Assembly: GCA_938001985.1 (NCBI GenBank)
Contig: CALLBE010000135.1
Coordinates: 1 to 10,181, forward strand
Direction of reading: 5' to 3'
Source of the DNA: an uncultured Verrucomicrobiales bacterium
GTDB taxonomy: Bacteria > Verrucomicrobiota > Verrucomicrobiia > Verrucomicrobiales > Akkermansiaceae
DNA length: 10,181 nucleotides
In this document: positions 1-7,846 of the stretch, in pieces
How the letters are laid out: each line of letters opens with the position of its first letter
Numbering within the stretch: position 1 is the stretch's first letter
Notes under the pieces: model-generated
Database searches by the model: none
Told to the model about the DNA's origin: nothing
What the model saw: the letters and a program-made list of their open reading frames with translations, nothing else
Position numbers and translations under genes: made by a program

Positions 1-62
1 CTCGTTGACACTACTGTGCCCACACGAGTCTTACGTAAACCTGTCTTAACTTGATTTGACAT
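1..62 (-). CDS. rpsQ: Ribosomal protein S17, N-terminal fragment (cut by window edge)
   Basis: S17 binds 16S rRNA early in assembly of the small subunit. Only 20 codons plus two bases lie inside the window. The visible peptide begins MSNQVKTGLRK and continues into TRVGTVVS, which matches the family's opening R-K-x-R-x-G-x-V-V-S pattern before the conserved lysine-rich strand. The position just after rpmC is the standard S10-operon order (rplP-rpmC-rpsQ), which supports the call strongly despite the small fragment. The ATG is at 60-62, 23 bp beyond the rpmC stop, and I see no clear Shine-Dalgarno sequence in that gap. The gene continues off the left end of the window. Confidence 0.88.
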   Translation of the reverse strand, partial: MSNQVKTGLRKTRVGTVVST

Positions 63-85
63 ACTTAATAATATTCGTTTTGGGG

Positions 86-310
86 TTATGCAGTAGGTTC
101 TGCAGATTCTGAGGCGATAGCTCTTTCGTTCAATACGCTGAGGATTCTAGCGATTTCACGACGAATCGTTCTGATTCTAGCAGGGTTCTCGAGTTGTCCT
201 GTCGCTTGTTGGAAACGAAGGTGTACGGTCTCTTGCTTCAGGTCTTTAAGGTCTCTTTGCAATTGATCGGTTCCAATCTCACGGATAGATGATGCTTTTC
301 TAATTGGCAT
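86..310 (-). CDS. rpmC: Ribosomal protein L29 (uL29)
   Basis: L29 is a small two-helix protein of the large subunit, located near the exit of the peptide tunnel. The 74-residue product is close to the usual 60-75. It shows the family pattern: a first helix around residues 13-35 with L-x-x-x-L-x-x-L-K-x-E and LRFQQATGQLENPARIR, then a second helix with the R-R-x-I-A-R-I motif (about 49-55). A short acidic, alanine-rich tail follows. It lies 27 bp downstream of rplP and 23 bp before rpsQ. The start ATG at 308-310 is preceded only by an A-rich stretch (AAAGAAAG), not a strong ribosome binding site. Confidence 0.96.
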   Translation of the reverse strand: MPIRKASSIREIGTDQLQRDLKDLKQETVHLRFQQATGQLENPARIRTIRREIARILSVLNERAIASESAEPTA

Positions 311-337
311 ATAAAAATTCTTTCTTTTAATGATTAA

Positions 338-763
338 TTACGCAGCACCGTGAGAGTCACGAGTTACGAAACGGGTTCTAAAGCCGAGTTTGTTGGATGC
401 TAAACGAAGAGCTTCACGCGCTTCTGGTTCAGTCGCACCAGCGATTTCAAAAAGCATCAAACCTGGTCTGATTACAGCAACCCAGCCATCTACAGCACCT
501 TTACCTTTACCCATACGAGTTTCAGCAGGTTTAGCAGTTACTGATTTGTGAGGGAATACTCTGATCCAGAGTTTTCCTTTACGCTTTAGGTAACGGTTGA
601 TTTGGACACGACAAGCCTCAATCTGACGGTTGGTCATGTATCCACGACCCAATGATTGAAGAGCAAAGTCACCGAAGCTTACGTTAACACCTACTTGAGC
701 GTTACCGCCGCGGTTACCTCTAGAGGTTTTACGAAATTTTACACGTTTTGGTAGTAATGGCAT
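338..763 (-). CDS. rplP: Ribosomal protein L16 (uL16)
   Basis: L16 is a large-subunit protein at the A-site tRNA elbow and is needed for a functional peptidyl transferase centre. The 141 residues agree with the usual 136-144. Recognisable segments are the basic N-terminus [12 protein letters not shown], the R-G-N-R-G-G block (15-20), the [14 protein letters not shown] segment (39-52), [20 protein letters not shown] (66-85) and [17 protein letters not shown] (85-101). R83 sits where E. coli R81, a hydroxylation site, would align. This is one of only two genes here with a convincing Shine-Dalgarno sequence, AAGGAG at 770-775, six bases before the ATG. It starts 15 bp after the rpsC stop. Confidence 0.98.
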   Translation of the reverse strand: MPLLPKRVKFRKTSRGNRGGNAQVGVNVSFGDFALQSLGRGYMTNRQIEACRVQINRYLKRKGKLWIRVFPHKSVTAKPAETRMGKGKGAVDGWVAVIRPGLMLFEIAGATEPEAREALRLASNKLGFRTRFVTRDSHGAA

Positions 764-769
764 ATATAA

Positions 770-775
770 CTCCTT
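770..775 (-). promoter_or_regulatory. Strong Shine-Dalgarno sequence of rplP
   Basis: On the minus strand the bases read AAGGAG and end six bases before the rplP ATG. This is notable because nearly all other genes in the operon lack such a match. Confidence 0.85.
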
Positions 776-778
776 CTA

Positions 779-1513
779 CTATTGTTGGTTTTGTCTAGGA
801 CGACGGTTTTCTCCTCCACGATCATCACGACGAGGACGGCGATTGTCACGGCGAGCGTGATTCGGACGGTCTCCAGCTTTACCTGGAACTTCTTCTTTTT
901 TGTTGATCCAAACTTTGATCCCGATAATTCCGTATACAGTTGCTGCTTCAGCAACCCCATAGTCGATAGGAACACGAAGTGTTTGAAGAGGTACTTTACC
1001 TTCTTTATACCACTCAGCACGAGCGATATCAGCACCACCTAGACGACCACCACAACGAACACGGATACCTTCAGCACCGAAGTCCATTGCTGTTTGTACA
1101 GAACGTTTCATCGCTCTACGGAATGAAATACGGCGCTCTAATTGAACGGCGATGTTTTCAGCAACGAGTTGAGCGTCAAGTTCAGGCGTTCTGATTTCAG
1201 AAATATCGATTTTAACAGGAGCGCCTCCACAGATTTTCTGAAGGTCGTTTGTCATTTTCTCAATTTCAGAACCTTTACGACCAATGATTAAACCTGGGCG
1301 TGATGTCTTAAGCGTCACACGAACACTGTTCCAAGCTCTCTCGATGAGGACTTTTGAAAGTGCTGAGAAGTGAAGCTTCTTCTTGAAATATTTACGGATG
1401 CGAAGATCTTCGTGAAGCTTCGTTGTGTAGTCTTTCCCTTTAGCGTACCACTTGGATCTCCAGTCTTTGTTAAGAGCAAGGCGGAAGCCAATCGGATTGA
1501 TTTTTCTAGCCAT
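779..1513 (-). CDS. rpsC: Ribosomal protein S3 (uS3) with Arg-rich C-terminal tail
   Basis: S3 sits at the mRNA entry channel of the small subunit and takes part in unwinding mRNA structure. The 244-residue protein starts MARKINPIGFRL, the typical S3 N-terminus. A type II KH domain carries GLIIGRKG (74-81, with the GRKG loop at 78-81). The C-terminal S3 domain contains GIRVRCGGRLGGADIAR (149-165), then the PLQTLRVPIDYG segment (175-186) and GIIGIKVWI (195-203). Residues 213-244 form a low-complexity tail rich in Arg, Asn, Asp and Gly. Such tails vary between lineages and are probably disordered and RNA-contacting. The gene begins 19 bp after rplV without an evident Shine-Dalgarno sequence. 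Confidence 0.98.
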   Translation of the reverse strand: MARKINPIGFRLALNKDWRSKWYAKGKDYTTKLHEDLRIRKYFKKKLHFSALSKVLIERAWNSVRVTLKTSRPGLIIGRKGSEIEKMTNDLQKICGGAPVKIDISEIRTPELDAQLVAENIAVQLERRISFRRAMKRSVQTAMDFGAEGIRVRCGGRLGGADIARAEWYKEGKVPLQTLRVPIDYGVAEAATVYGIIGIKVWINKKEEVPGKAGDRPNHARRDNRRPRRDDRGGENRRPRQNQQ

Positions 1514-1532
1514 TTTAAAAAATTATCGTTAG

Positions 1533-1943
1533 TTATTCTGAAGCTGAAGCTCCCTTTTGATTCTTATTAGCCGACACGTGCTTACGCTTAGTTGACTTCT
1601 TCTCTACCTGCTGCTCGTCTGATAACGTGATAAAAATATGAGACGTACTCTTCTTAATAACCGCAGCAGAACCTCTAGCTCTTGGTTTGAAACGACGGAA
1701 TGATGGTCCTTGACCAACACGAGCTTCTTTTACAAATAAGTCTTCAGCGTCTAGCTCGAAGTTATTTTCAGCATTGGCGATAGCCGTCTTCAGCGTTTTC
1801 CCGATAAGGAACGCTGCCTTCTTAGGCGTGTATGTTAACACGTCTAGAGCATCCGCGGCTGGTAGGCCTTGAATCTCTCTTGCTACATCGACAGCTTTCT
1901 TAGCCGAGATGCGCGCAAATTTATATGTTGATTTGATTTCCAT
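1533..1943 (-). CDS. rplV: Ribosomal protein L22 (uL22) with C-terminal extension
   Basis: L22 binds 23S rRNA and its long beta-hairpin lines the nascent-peptide tunnel. Of the 136 residues, about 1-110 form the standard domain: ARISAKKAVDVAREIQG (10-26), the LTYTPKKAAFLIGKTLKTA core (36-54) and AIANAENN (54-61). The tunnel hairpin follows, with VGQGPSFRRFKPRARGSA (76-93) and SHIFITL (101-107). Bacterial L22 usually ends near 110, so residues 111-136 are an extra Lys/Ser-rich, probably disordered tail. The start lies 13 bp after the stop of the exported coiled-coil gene, and the preceding bases show no Shine-Dalgarno match. Translation may therefore depend on upstream genes or on an unstructured start region; that part is inference. 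Confidence 0.97.
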   Translation of the reverse strand: MEIKSTYKFARISAKKAVDVAREIQGLPAADALDVLTYTPKKAAFLIGKTLKTAIANAENNFELDAEDLFVKEARVGQGPSFRRFKPRARGSAAVIKKSTSHIFITLSDEQQVEKKSTKRKHVSANKNQKGASASE

Positions 1944-1956
1944 CTGAATATTTTTA

Positions 1957-2583
1957 TCAGTTTTCTATGACAAGGTTTACTTCCAATCCTAGTGAGATTG
2001 GGCTGGCACCCTCTTGAACCATTGCTCCTGCGATTTGTTCCCTGACGTCTGCAACGACAAGCATGTTTTCCTTGCTGTCAGATCCAAAAAAAACGTAACG
2101 CATTCCAGGTTTAACCCCTTGTGCCGCTCCGACATTTAAAATAACCAAGCCTGTTTTCGGTTCAGTCCCGATGACATTTGCCTGATTAACTCCTGTACTT
2201 AGCTCAACGTTGCTTTTGCCGGCTTCAATTTGATCAACCAGTCGGGTGATCTCGTTGGTGGCGTCTGGAGATTGGCTTTGGACGGTGTCTACTAATTGGT
2301 AGAAGGCGTCTTTTAACCGGTCTCTTTCAGCTCTCAACAATTCAATTTCAGCGAGTGCTTCGGCGAGTGTTTTTTGCTTTTCTGGAGAAAATGTTTTTTT
2401 TTCTGGATTGTGGATCGCTAATGCTTCTTGGGCTGTCCGGTTGGCGTCTTTTAAAGAATTAATTAAAATTCGTATCTGAGACTTCAACCGTTCTTCTTTC
2501 AAAGAGTCTTGAGCAGAAAGGAGGCCCACTGTTACTAGGCATACTCCGATTTGTTTAAGAACACTTTGAATACCAAAAGGCAT
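1957..2583 (-). CDS. Predicted exported coiled-coil protein embedded in the S10 operon (function unknown)
   Basis: I do not recognise this 208-residue protein as any ribosomal protein. Residues 1-24 look like a signal peptide: one lysine (K10), a hydrophobic core IGVCLVTVGLL (12-22) and an S-A cleavage site before Q25. There is no good lipobox. Two heptad-rich stretches (about 26-57 and 67-122, with LAEALAEIELLRAERDRLK) predict coiled coil. A compact C-terminal part (131-208) contains GLVILNVGAAQGVKPGMRY (145-163) and VVADVREQIAGAMVQ (176-190). The pattern of alternating beta strands around G-x-x-x-G-V-x-x-G recalls small beta-barrel domains in envelope proteins such as the FlgT C-terminal region; this resemblance is only suggestive. 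The gene lies 20 bp after rpsS and 13 bp before rplV on the same strand, so it must be transcribed with them. Its ATG lacks a Shine-Dalgarno match, but the signal peptide supports this start. A run of nine A (minus strand, 2394-2402) encodes part of PEKKT. Confidence 0.85.
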   Translation of the reverse strand: MPFGIQSVLKQIGVCLVTVGLLSAQDSLKEERLKSQIRILINSLKDANRTAQEALAIHNPEKKTFSPEKQKTLAEALAEIELLRAERDRLKDAFYQLVDTVQSQSPDATNEITRLVDQIEAGKSNVELSTGVNQANVIGTEPKTGLVILNVGAAQGVKPGMRYVFFGSDSKENMLVVADVREQIAGAMVQEGASPISLGLEVNLVIEN

Positions 2584-2603
2584 GATGTGTTGCGTGAATT
2601 TGA

Positions 2604-2873
2604 TTAACGCTTACCTAAGCCTCCGTGAGCCTTAAATATTTTCGTCGGTGCAAATTCACCAAGTTTGTGACCAACCATGTTCTCGTTAACGAGAACTTCG
2701 GTGAAGCCTTTTCCGTTATGCACGTCGAATTTGTATCCAACAAATTCAGGTGTGATAAGGGAGCGGCGTGACCAAGTTTTGATTGGTTTGTGCGTAGGAT
2801 TCTCGACCTCTTTATCGAGCTTAATCAATAATTTTTGATCGATAAAAGGACCTTTTTTGAGTGATCTTGGCAT
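2604..2873 (-). CDS. rpsS: Ribosomal protein S19 (uS19)
   Basis: S19 lies in the head of the small subunit near S13 and the A-site tRNA. The 89 residues match the usual 85-95. The N-terminus [12 protein letters not shown] is the diagnostic S19 opening. It is followed by [16 protein letters not shown] (33-48) with the W-S-R-R-S motif, the VHNGKGF segment (51-57), and [14 protein letters not shown] (65-78) before a short basic end. It starts 18 bp after the rplB stop with an A/T-rich leader and no Shine-Dalgarno sequence. In the standard S10 order rplV follows directly; here the exported coiled-coil gene intervenes. Confidence 0.98.
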   Translation of the reverse strand: MPRSLKKGPFIDQKLLIKLDKEVENPTHKPIKTWSRRSLITPEFVGYKFDVHNGKGFTEVLVNENMVGHKLGEFAPTKIFKAHGGLGKR

Positions 2874-2891
2874 GTGTTTAAAATATATAAA

Positions 2892-3725
2892 TTATTTTTT
2901 GCGGCGTTCAACAATGAATTTGTCAGAATGTTTGCGTTTAGCTCTCGTTTTCTGACCTTTGACGTGACCCCAAGGTGATTTCAAGTGCTGACGACCACCA
3001 CCTGATTTAGATTTACCTTCACCACCACCATTCGGGTGATCAACCGGGTTCATACACATACCTCGTACGGTAGGTCTCACACCCTGCCAACGTGTACGTC
3101 CAGCTTTACCTGAAACTTCGTTTGAGTGAGTGATGTTACCAACTTGGCCGATTGTAGCGTAGCAGTTTGTGTTAAACTTACGGATTTCGCCTGAAGGCAT
3201 TTTAACAAGAGCGTTCTGACCTTCACGGTTAGATAGCGTAGCTTGTTGTCCTGCTGCACGAGCGATTTTACCACCTCCGCCAGGAACGACTTCGATGTTG
3301 TGAATAACCGTACCGAGTGGGATGTTTGCCAATGGCATTGCATTCCCTACTTTTGGAGCTGATTCTGGACCGTTGGTGATGGTTTGACCCACTTCGATAC
3401 CAACAGGAGCAAGAATGTAGCGTTTTTCTCCATCTGTGTACTCAAGTAATGCGATACGACAAGTTCTGTTCGGATCGTACTCAATCGTCTTAACTTCAGC
3501 GCTTGCGTCTAGCTTGCGACGTTTGAAGTCAATAACTCTGTACTTCTTCTTGTGACCACCACCGATGTGACGACATGTAATTCTGCCTTGATTGTTACGT
3601 CCACCTGATCTTTTCTTTGGTTCAAGAAGAGATTTTTCAGGTTTGTTCGTGGTAATCTCCTCAAAAGAGGGGAGTTCCTTGAAACGATTCGAAGGTGTGA
3701 ATGGTTTAAATGTTTTAAGTGCCAT
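2892..3725 (-). CDS. rplB: Ribosomal protein L2 (uL2)
   Basis: L2 is a primary 23S rRNA-binding protein needed for subunit joining and peptidyl transferase activity. The 277-residue length is standard. Visible landmarks are [25 protein letters not shown] in the N-terminal OB-like domain (about 39-63), AKIEYDP-type strand [16 protein letters not shown] (79-94), then the SH3-like domain with [12 protein letters not shown] (134-145), [13 protein letters not shown] (148-160) and [26 protein letters not shown] near 209-234. H230 is the counterpart of E. coli H229, linked to peptidyl transferase function. The C-terminus is strongly basic. It lies 22 bp after rplW; a weak AAAGGGAAA stretch precedes the ATG. 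Confidence 0.98.
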   Translation of the reverse strand: MALKTFKPFTPSNRFKELPSFEEITTNKPEKSLLEPKKRSGGRNNQGRITCRHIGGGHKKKYRVIDFKRRKLDASAEVKTIEYDPNRTCRIALLEYTDGEKRYILAPVGIEVGQTITNGPESAPKVGNAMPLANIPLGTVIHNIEVVPGGGGKIARAAGQQATLSNREGQNALVKMPSGEIRKFNTNCYATIGQVGNITHSNEVSGKAGRTRWQGVRPTVRGMCMNPVDHPNGGGEGKSKSGGGRQHLKSPWGHVKGQKTRAKRKHSDKFIVERRKK

Positions 3726-3747
3726 AACTTAGTTTCCCTTTAAAATT

Positions 3748-4032
3748 TTATACGAGATCGAATGTTTCGCCTTCAGCCAAACGAACGATTGCTTTTTTCC
3801 AATGTGCGGTTCTGCCAGCGTCTGCACGACGTTGACGCTTCTTCTTGCCACTATAATTCGCTGTGCGAACGGCAACTACCTTTTTCCCGAAAACTTCCTC
3901 AATCGCAGCTCTAATCTGGATCTTGTTAGCACGTCTATCCACTTCGAAAACAAACTCATTGTTGAGTTCAGAAAGAAGTGTTGCTTTTTCTGTAAGACGA
4001 ACGGTTTTTACAACTTGATATAAATCTTTCAT
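3748..4032 (-). CDS. rplW: Ribosomal protein L23 (uL23)
   Basis: L23 sits at the tunnel exit, where it docks signal recognition particle and trigger factor. The 94 residues agree with the usual 93-100. Features include the LTEKATLL segment near the start (13-20) matching the conserved T-E-K motif, FVFEVDRRANKIQIRAAIEEVFGKKV (about 27-52) typical of the central strand-helix, and the basic loop NYSGKKKRQRRADAGRTAHWKKAIV (59-83). It ends in the acidic GETFDLV. The start is only 10 bp after the rplD stop, without a Shine-Dalgarno sequence. Confidence 0.97.
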   Translation of the reverse strand: MKDLYQVVKTVRLTEKATLLSELNNEFVFEVDRRANKIQIRAAIEEVFGKKVVAVRTANYSGKKKRQRRADAGRTAHWKKAIVRLAEGETFDLV

Positions 4033-4042
4033 ACGTTTTGAG

Positions 4043-4651
4043 TTATGCAGTTCTTGCGGCTAAAGTTTCAAAAGCGTCTTCTACTAAAAGAACTGCTTCT
4101 GCGTTCAATAAATTCTCAATATTGACTTCGTCTGCTGTGTAAAGTGCTGACCAAGCAACATTCATTGCTGAACGCTCTGTTTCAGTTGTGAATGCATTGC
4201 CGATAACCACTACTTTTCTAGCGTCTGGAGCAACAGCCTCAACAGCTGCGATGTAAGATTTTGTTTTACCATCCGCTACTTCAAAAGAAGGGATTGTTAA
4301 TACTCTTTCTTCACGGATCAAATCACCTAAGACTCTGCGTAGAGCAAGTCTACGAGTTTTTTTGTTAACGTCTTTAGCGTAAGATCTTGGACGAGGTCCG
4401 TGAGCGATACCACCACCAACAAAAATAGGAGCCTGCTTGTCACCGTGACGTGCGTTACCTGTTCCCTTTTGCTTGTAAATTTTCTTAGTCGAACCTCTTA
4501 CTTCTGAACGTGTCTTTGTGCTAGCAGTTCCGCTGCGACGATTCGCTTGGTATGCTACGATAAGATCGTGTACAGCCTGTCCCCCCTTCTCCTCACCTAC
4601 GAGGAGTATGTTTGCAGCTTCAGCTGCTTTTTCTGTAAATACAGTAGCCAT
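4043..4651 (-). CDS. rplD: Ribosomal protein L4 (uL4)
   Basis: L4 is a large-subunit protein whose extended loop reaches the peptide tunnel. In many bacteria L4 also represses its own S10 operon. The 202 residues match the usual 200-210. The signature loop is clear: RRSGTASTKTRSEVRGSTKK (38-57), then KQKGTGNARHGDKQAPIFVGGG (60-81) and HGPRPRSYAKDVNKK (84-98). The C-terminal alpha/beta part contains KVVVIGN (145-151) and a final VLLVEDAFETL. It starts nine bases after the rplC stop. No E. coli-style S10 leader that L4 could bind is recognisable here, since rpsJ follows fusA by only two bases. Confidence 0.97.
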   Translation of the reverse strand: MATVFTEKAAEAANILLVGEEKGGQAVHDLIVAYQANRRSGTASTKTRSEVRGSTKKIYKQKGTGNARHGDKQAPIFVGGGIAHGPRPRSYAKDVNKKTRRLALRRVLGDLIREERVLTIPSFEVADGKTKSYIAAVEAVAPDARKVVVIGNAFTTETERSAMNVAWSALYTADEVNIENLLNAEAVLLVEDAFETLAARTA

Positions 4652-4660
4652 TTTCTTTAA

Positions 4661-5305
4661 TTAGCGATTTTTTTTAATTGCTGGACGAATTACGACGTAA
4701 GAGTCCTTGTGACCTGGAACAGCGCCTGAAATCAGAAGAACTCCATCTTCTGGTCTTGACTGAACCACCTTCAAATTTTGAACCGTACGGCGGTATGCAC
4801 CGTGACGACCTGGCATTTTTTGCCCTTTCCAGATTCGAGCTGGCCATGAACCTGCACCGACCGCACCTGTACGTCTGTGCATCATGTGACCGTGTGAATC
4901 TGGTTGTCCTGCGAAGTTGTAACGTTTTACAACCCCTTGGAAACCTTTACCTTTGGTTGTACCAATTACGTCAACCCATGCACCGTCTTCAAAAAGAGCT
5001 GCACCTGGATGATCTTCTTCCGTGTTAGGAAGCTTCTCATCTGATTCGAAACGAAACTCTTTAATTAATTTCTTAGCGCCTGATCCGTGCTTCTTGAAGT
5101 GACCAATGTTTGCTTGCGGTAAGCGGTGCTCCTTTTGATCGTCATAACCTGCTTGTACTGCTGAGTAACCGTTATCTTCGTTTGTTTTTGTTTGAACAAA
5201 CTCGTTACCAGCTACGTCAACCACTGTCACAGCGATCATTGACTGTGTTTCCTCATCGAAAACACGAGTCATACCAATTTTTTTGCCTAAAAGTCCTAAT
5301 GCCAT
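4661..5305 (-). CDS. rplC: Ribosomal protein L3 (uL3)
   Basis: L3 is an early-assembling 23S rRNA-binding protein whose central extension reaches toward the peptidyl transferase centre. The 214-residue protein begins MALGLLGKKIGMTRVFDEE, a standard L3 start. It then shows the VDVIGTTKGKGFQGVVKRYNF block (112-132, the family signature), followed by the extension GQPDSHGHMMHRRTGAVGAG and WKGQKMPGRHG. The Q in F-A-G-Q (about residue 134) is at the position glutamine-methylated in E. coli L3. The rplC-rpsJ gap is 47 bp, the longest between the S10 genes. An AAGGA there (5328-5332) is 22 bases from the ATG, too far to serve as its Shine-Dalgarno sequence. Confidence 0.98.
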   Translation of the reverse strand: MALGLLGKKIGMTRVFDEETQSMIAVTVVDVAGNEFVQTKTNEDNGYSAVQAGYDDQKEHRLPQANIGHFKKHGSGAKKLIKEFRFESDEKLPNTEEDHPGAALFEDGAWVDVIGTTKGKGFQGVVKRYNFAGQPDSHGHMMHRRTGAVGAGSWPARIWKGQKMPGRHGAYRRTVQNLKVVQSRPEDGVLLISGAVPGHKDSYVVIRPAIKKNR

Positions 5306-5352
5306 AATGTTATATTCTACTGACTTATCCTTAATTTATACTTTCGCAGAAG

Positions 5353-5661
5353 TTATATCTTAATGCTAATATCTACCCCAGCTGGTAAGTTTAATTTTTT
5401 AAGTTCATCTACTGTGCGAGCAGTAGGATTCATGATATCAAGAAGACGCTTGTGAGTTCTAACTTCGAACTGCTCAGCAGACTTCTTATTAACGTTAACA
5501 GCACGGTTAACCGAGAATTTCTCAATGCGAGTTGGTAACGGGATTGGTCCAGCAATTTTCGCGCCAGTACGCTTAGCTGTCTCAACGATTTCTTGAGCAG
5601 ACTTGTCTAGTGCTTTGTGATCAAACGCTCTGAGGCGAATACGTATCTTCTGATTTTCCAT
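5353..5661 (-). CDS. rpsJ: Ribosomal protein S10 / NusE (uS10)
   Basis: S10 is a head protein of the small subunit and, as NusE, part of the NusB antitermination complex. It also links NusG-bound RNA polymerase to ribosomes. The 102 residues match the family. Typical segments are [18 protein letters not shown] (5-22), GPIPLPTR (38-45), [14 protein letters not shown] (63-76) and the end [11 protein letters not shown]. The ATG lies two bases after the fusA stop, so translation is probably coupled. The near absence of a gap leaves no room for a separate promoter directly upstream and fuses the str and S10 clusters into one unit. Confidence 0.98.
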   Translation of the reverse strand: MENQKIRIRLRAFDHKALDKSAQEIVETAKRTGAKIAGPIPLPTRIEKFSVNRAVNVNKKSAEQFEVRTHKRLLDIMNPTARTVDELKKLNLPAGVDISIKI

Positions 5662-5663
5662 GA

Positions 5664-7811
5664 TTAATAGTGGTTAACGAGTTCTTCTAAAATAGTGGTT
5701 GGAACGGGTTCAAAACTTGAGGTTTCCATTGTGAATGAAGCACGTCCGGATGAAATGGTTCTGAGGGCGGTCATATATCCCGTCATTTCAGCAAGAGGTA
5801 CTGTAGCTTTGAGATTGCAAGCCTGACCTTTGGCTTCCATCCCTAAAATTTGCCCACGACGACGATTAAGGTCTCCCATAATATCGCCCTGGTAATCATC
5901 TGGCGTTGATACTTCAACATCCATGATTGGTTCTAAGAGCACTGAATCAGCGTTGCGTAACGCGTCTTTCACTGCGAAAATAGCGGCCATCTTGAAGGCC
6001 TGATCCGTTGAGTCTACATCGTGAGCGTCTCCATTGTGAACATTGACATTAACGTCAATGACTTGAGCGCCCATGATCACTCCGTTTAAAGTTCCTTCTT
6101 TGAGGCCCATCATCACTGAGCTCATGAAGTCCTTAGGAATCACGCCGCCAACGGTGGTGTCTTCGAAGGTGATTCCTTTGCCTGGCTCATTCTTACTCAA
6201 CGTAACTTCGACATTAGCATACATGCCTTTGCCGCCTGTTTGCTTCTTGATCGTTCCTGAGCCGTTGGCTGTTTTTGAAATAGTTTCGCGATAAGCGATC
6301 TGAGGTTTACCGACGTTAGCCGCGACCTTAAATTCTCTTTTTAAGCGATCGATAATGATTTCAAGGTGAAGTTCGCCCATCCCAGAAATAATGGTTTGTG
6401 CGGTTTCCTCATCTGTTGAAACAATGAACGTTGGGTCTTCTTCAGAAAGACGAGCTAAGCCAGTAGCAAGCTTGTCTTGATCTGCTTTTGTCATTGGCTC
6501 AATCGCCATAGAAATGACTGGTTCTGGGAAACTTGGAGGCTCTAATAGGACCTCAAATTTTTGGTCACAAAGCGTGTCTCCTGTCGTGACGTTTTTAATC
6601 CCAATTACCGCAGCAATATCACCCGCGTAACACACATCAACTTCTTCTTCTTTGTCTGCTTGAAGTTGTAGCAGTCTAGAAACTCTTTCTTTTTTGCCCG
6701 TTCTAGAATTGAGCAACATGTCTCCTTTGGCAACTTTACCAGAGTAAACACGGAAGAAAATTAATTTACCACGCTGCTTATCAGACCATAGTTTGAAAAC
6801 CAGTGCGCAGAATTTTTCTGAATCGGAAGTCTTAACCTCAACGGCTTTTTCTTCGTCTTCAGGGTGAATGCCCTCTGTCAATTTAACATCTAAAGGACAA
6901 GGCAGGTAATCGACAATGCTATCGATTAAGAATTGAATACCTTTGTTCTTAAAAGCAGAACCGCCAGCCATTGGGATCAAATCTCCTGAAATGGTAAGAC
7001 GACGCAACGCCGCTTTAACATCTTCAGCCTTGATCTCTTCGTCAGCTAAGAACTTGTCTGCAAAGGCTTCATCAGCGTTTGCCAGTTGATCCACGAGCTC
7101 AGCATAAGCCTCTTCGCAAGTTTCAACCTGATCGCCTTCTAAATCTTTGATTTCATAGGTTGATCCTAATTTATCATCATCTGAAAAAATAATGGCCTTT
7201 TGATTAACAACGTCAATCTGACCGATCAAATCTTCTTCAGCTCCAATTGGAATCAAGACCTTAACAGGAGTTGCGCCTAGCTTCTCCTTAACCTCGTTGA
7301 ATACTTGATTAAAATCAGCACCCACACGGTCCATCTTGTTTACAAAAACAATGCGAGGAACACCGTATTTATCCGCTTGTCTCCAAACGGTTTCGGTTTG
7401 CGGTTGAACACCAGCAACACCACAAAAAACAACCACAACGCCATCTAAAACTCGGAGCGAACGCTCAACTTCAGCAGTGAAGTCAACGTGTCCCGGCGTG
7501 TCTATAATATTAACACGCTGCTTCAGGCCTTGGAAGTTTTTGTAAATGCCTTGTTCTGGCTTAGCTTCCCATGAGCAAGTAACTGCCGCTGACGTAATAG
7601 TAATACCACGCTCGCGCTCTTGCTCCATGTGATCGGTAGTCGCGGCTCCATCATGAACCTCGCCGATCTTATGGATCATTCCTGTATAAAACAGAATACG
7701 CTCCGTCAGCGTCGTTTTGCCCGCATCAATATGAGCTGCAATCCCGATATTACGGGTGAGCTCAAGCGGGAAAGGACGCTTAGAATCGTTAATCTGTTTA
7801 TCAATAACCAT
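5664..7811 (-). CDS. fusA: Translation elongation factor G
   Basis: EF-G is the GTPase that drives translocation of tRNA and mRNA on the ribosome and, with RRF, ribosome recycling. The 715 residues compare with about 700 in E. coli. The GTPase motifs are intact: G1 AHIDAGKT (26-33), G2 RGITI (68-72), G3 DTPGHVD (104-110, with catalytic H108) and G4 NKMD (158-161). Domain II to V markers follow, including [30 protein letters not shown], the [10 protein letters not shown] motif and a [13 protein letters not shown] end. The N-terminus is about nine residues longer than in E. coli, and the loop before G3 is about seven residues longer, seen in several lineages. It follows rpsG by 35 bp and precedes rpsJ by two. 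The usual neighbour tuf is missing. Confidence 0.99.
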   Translation of the reverse strand: MVIDKQINDSKRPFPLELTRNIGIAAHIDAGKTTLTERILFYTGMIHKIGEVHDGAATTDHMEQERERGITITSAAVTCSWEAKPEQGIYKNFQGLKQRVNIIDTPGHVDFTAEVERSLRVLDGVVVVFCGVAGVQPQTETVWRQADKYGVPRIVFVNKMDRVGADFNQVFNEVKEKLGATPVKVLIPIGAEEDLIGQIDVVNQKAIIFSDDDKLGSTYEIKDLEGDQVETCEEAYAELVDQLANADEAFADKFLADEEIKAEDVKAALRRLTISGDLIPMAGGSAFKNKGIQFLIDSIVDYLPCPLDVKLTEGIHPEDEEKAVEVKTSDSEKFCALVFKLWSDKQRGKLIFFRVYSGKVAKGDMLLNSRTGKKERVSRLLQLQADKEEEVDVCYAGDIAAVIGIKNVTTGDTLCDQKFEVLLEPPSFPEPVISMAIEPMTKADQDKLATGLARLSEEDPTFIVSTDEETAQTIISGMGELHLEIIIDRLKREFKVAANVGKPQIAYRETISKTANGSGTIKKQTGGKGMYANVEVTLSKNEPGKGITFEDTTVGGVIPKDFMSSVMMGLKEGTLNGVIMGAQVIDVNVNVHNGDAHDVDSTDQAFKMAAIFAVKDALRNADSVLLEPIMDVEVSTPDDYQGDIMGDLNRRRGQILGMEAKGQACNLKATVPLAEMTGYMTALRTISSGRASFTMETSSFEPVPTTILEELVNHY

Positions 7812-7846
7812 AACAGGAAACTGCCGACAATTAAACCCTTAGAGAA

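Noticed and set aside
4678..5028. Plus-strand open frame of 116 codons opposite rplC
   Set aside because: It lies wholly antisense to a clear L3 gene, has no recognisable domain or ribosome binding site, and is a shadow of the rplC codon pattern.
5306..5352. Internal promoter or L4 target in the 47-bp rplC-rpsJ gap
   Set aside because: I could find neither a paired -35/-10 match nor a stem-loop there; the AAGGA in it is too far from the rplC start.
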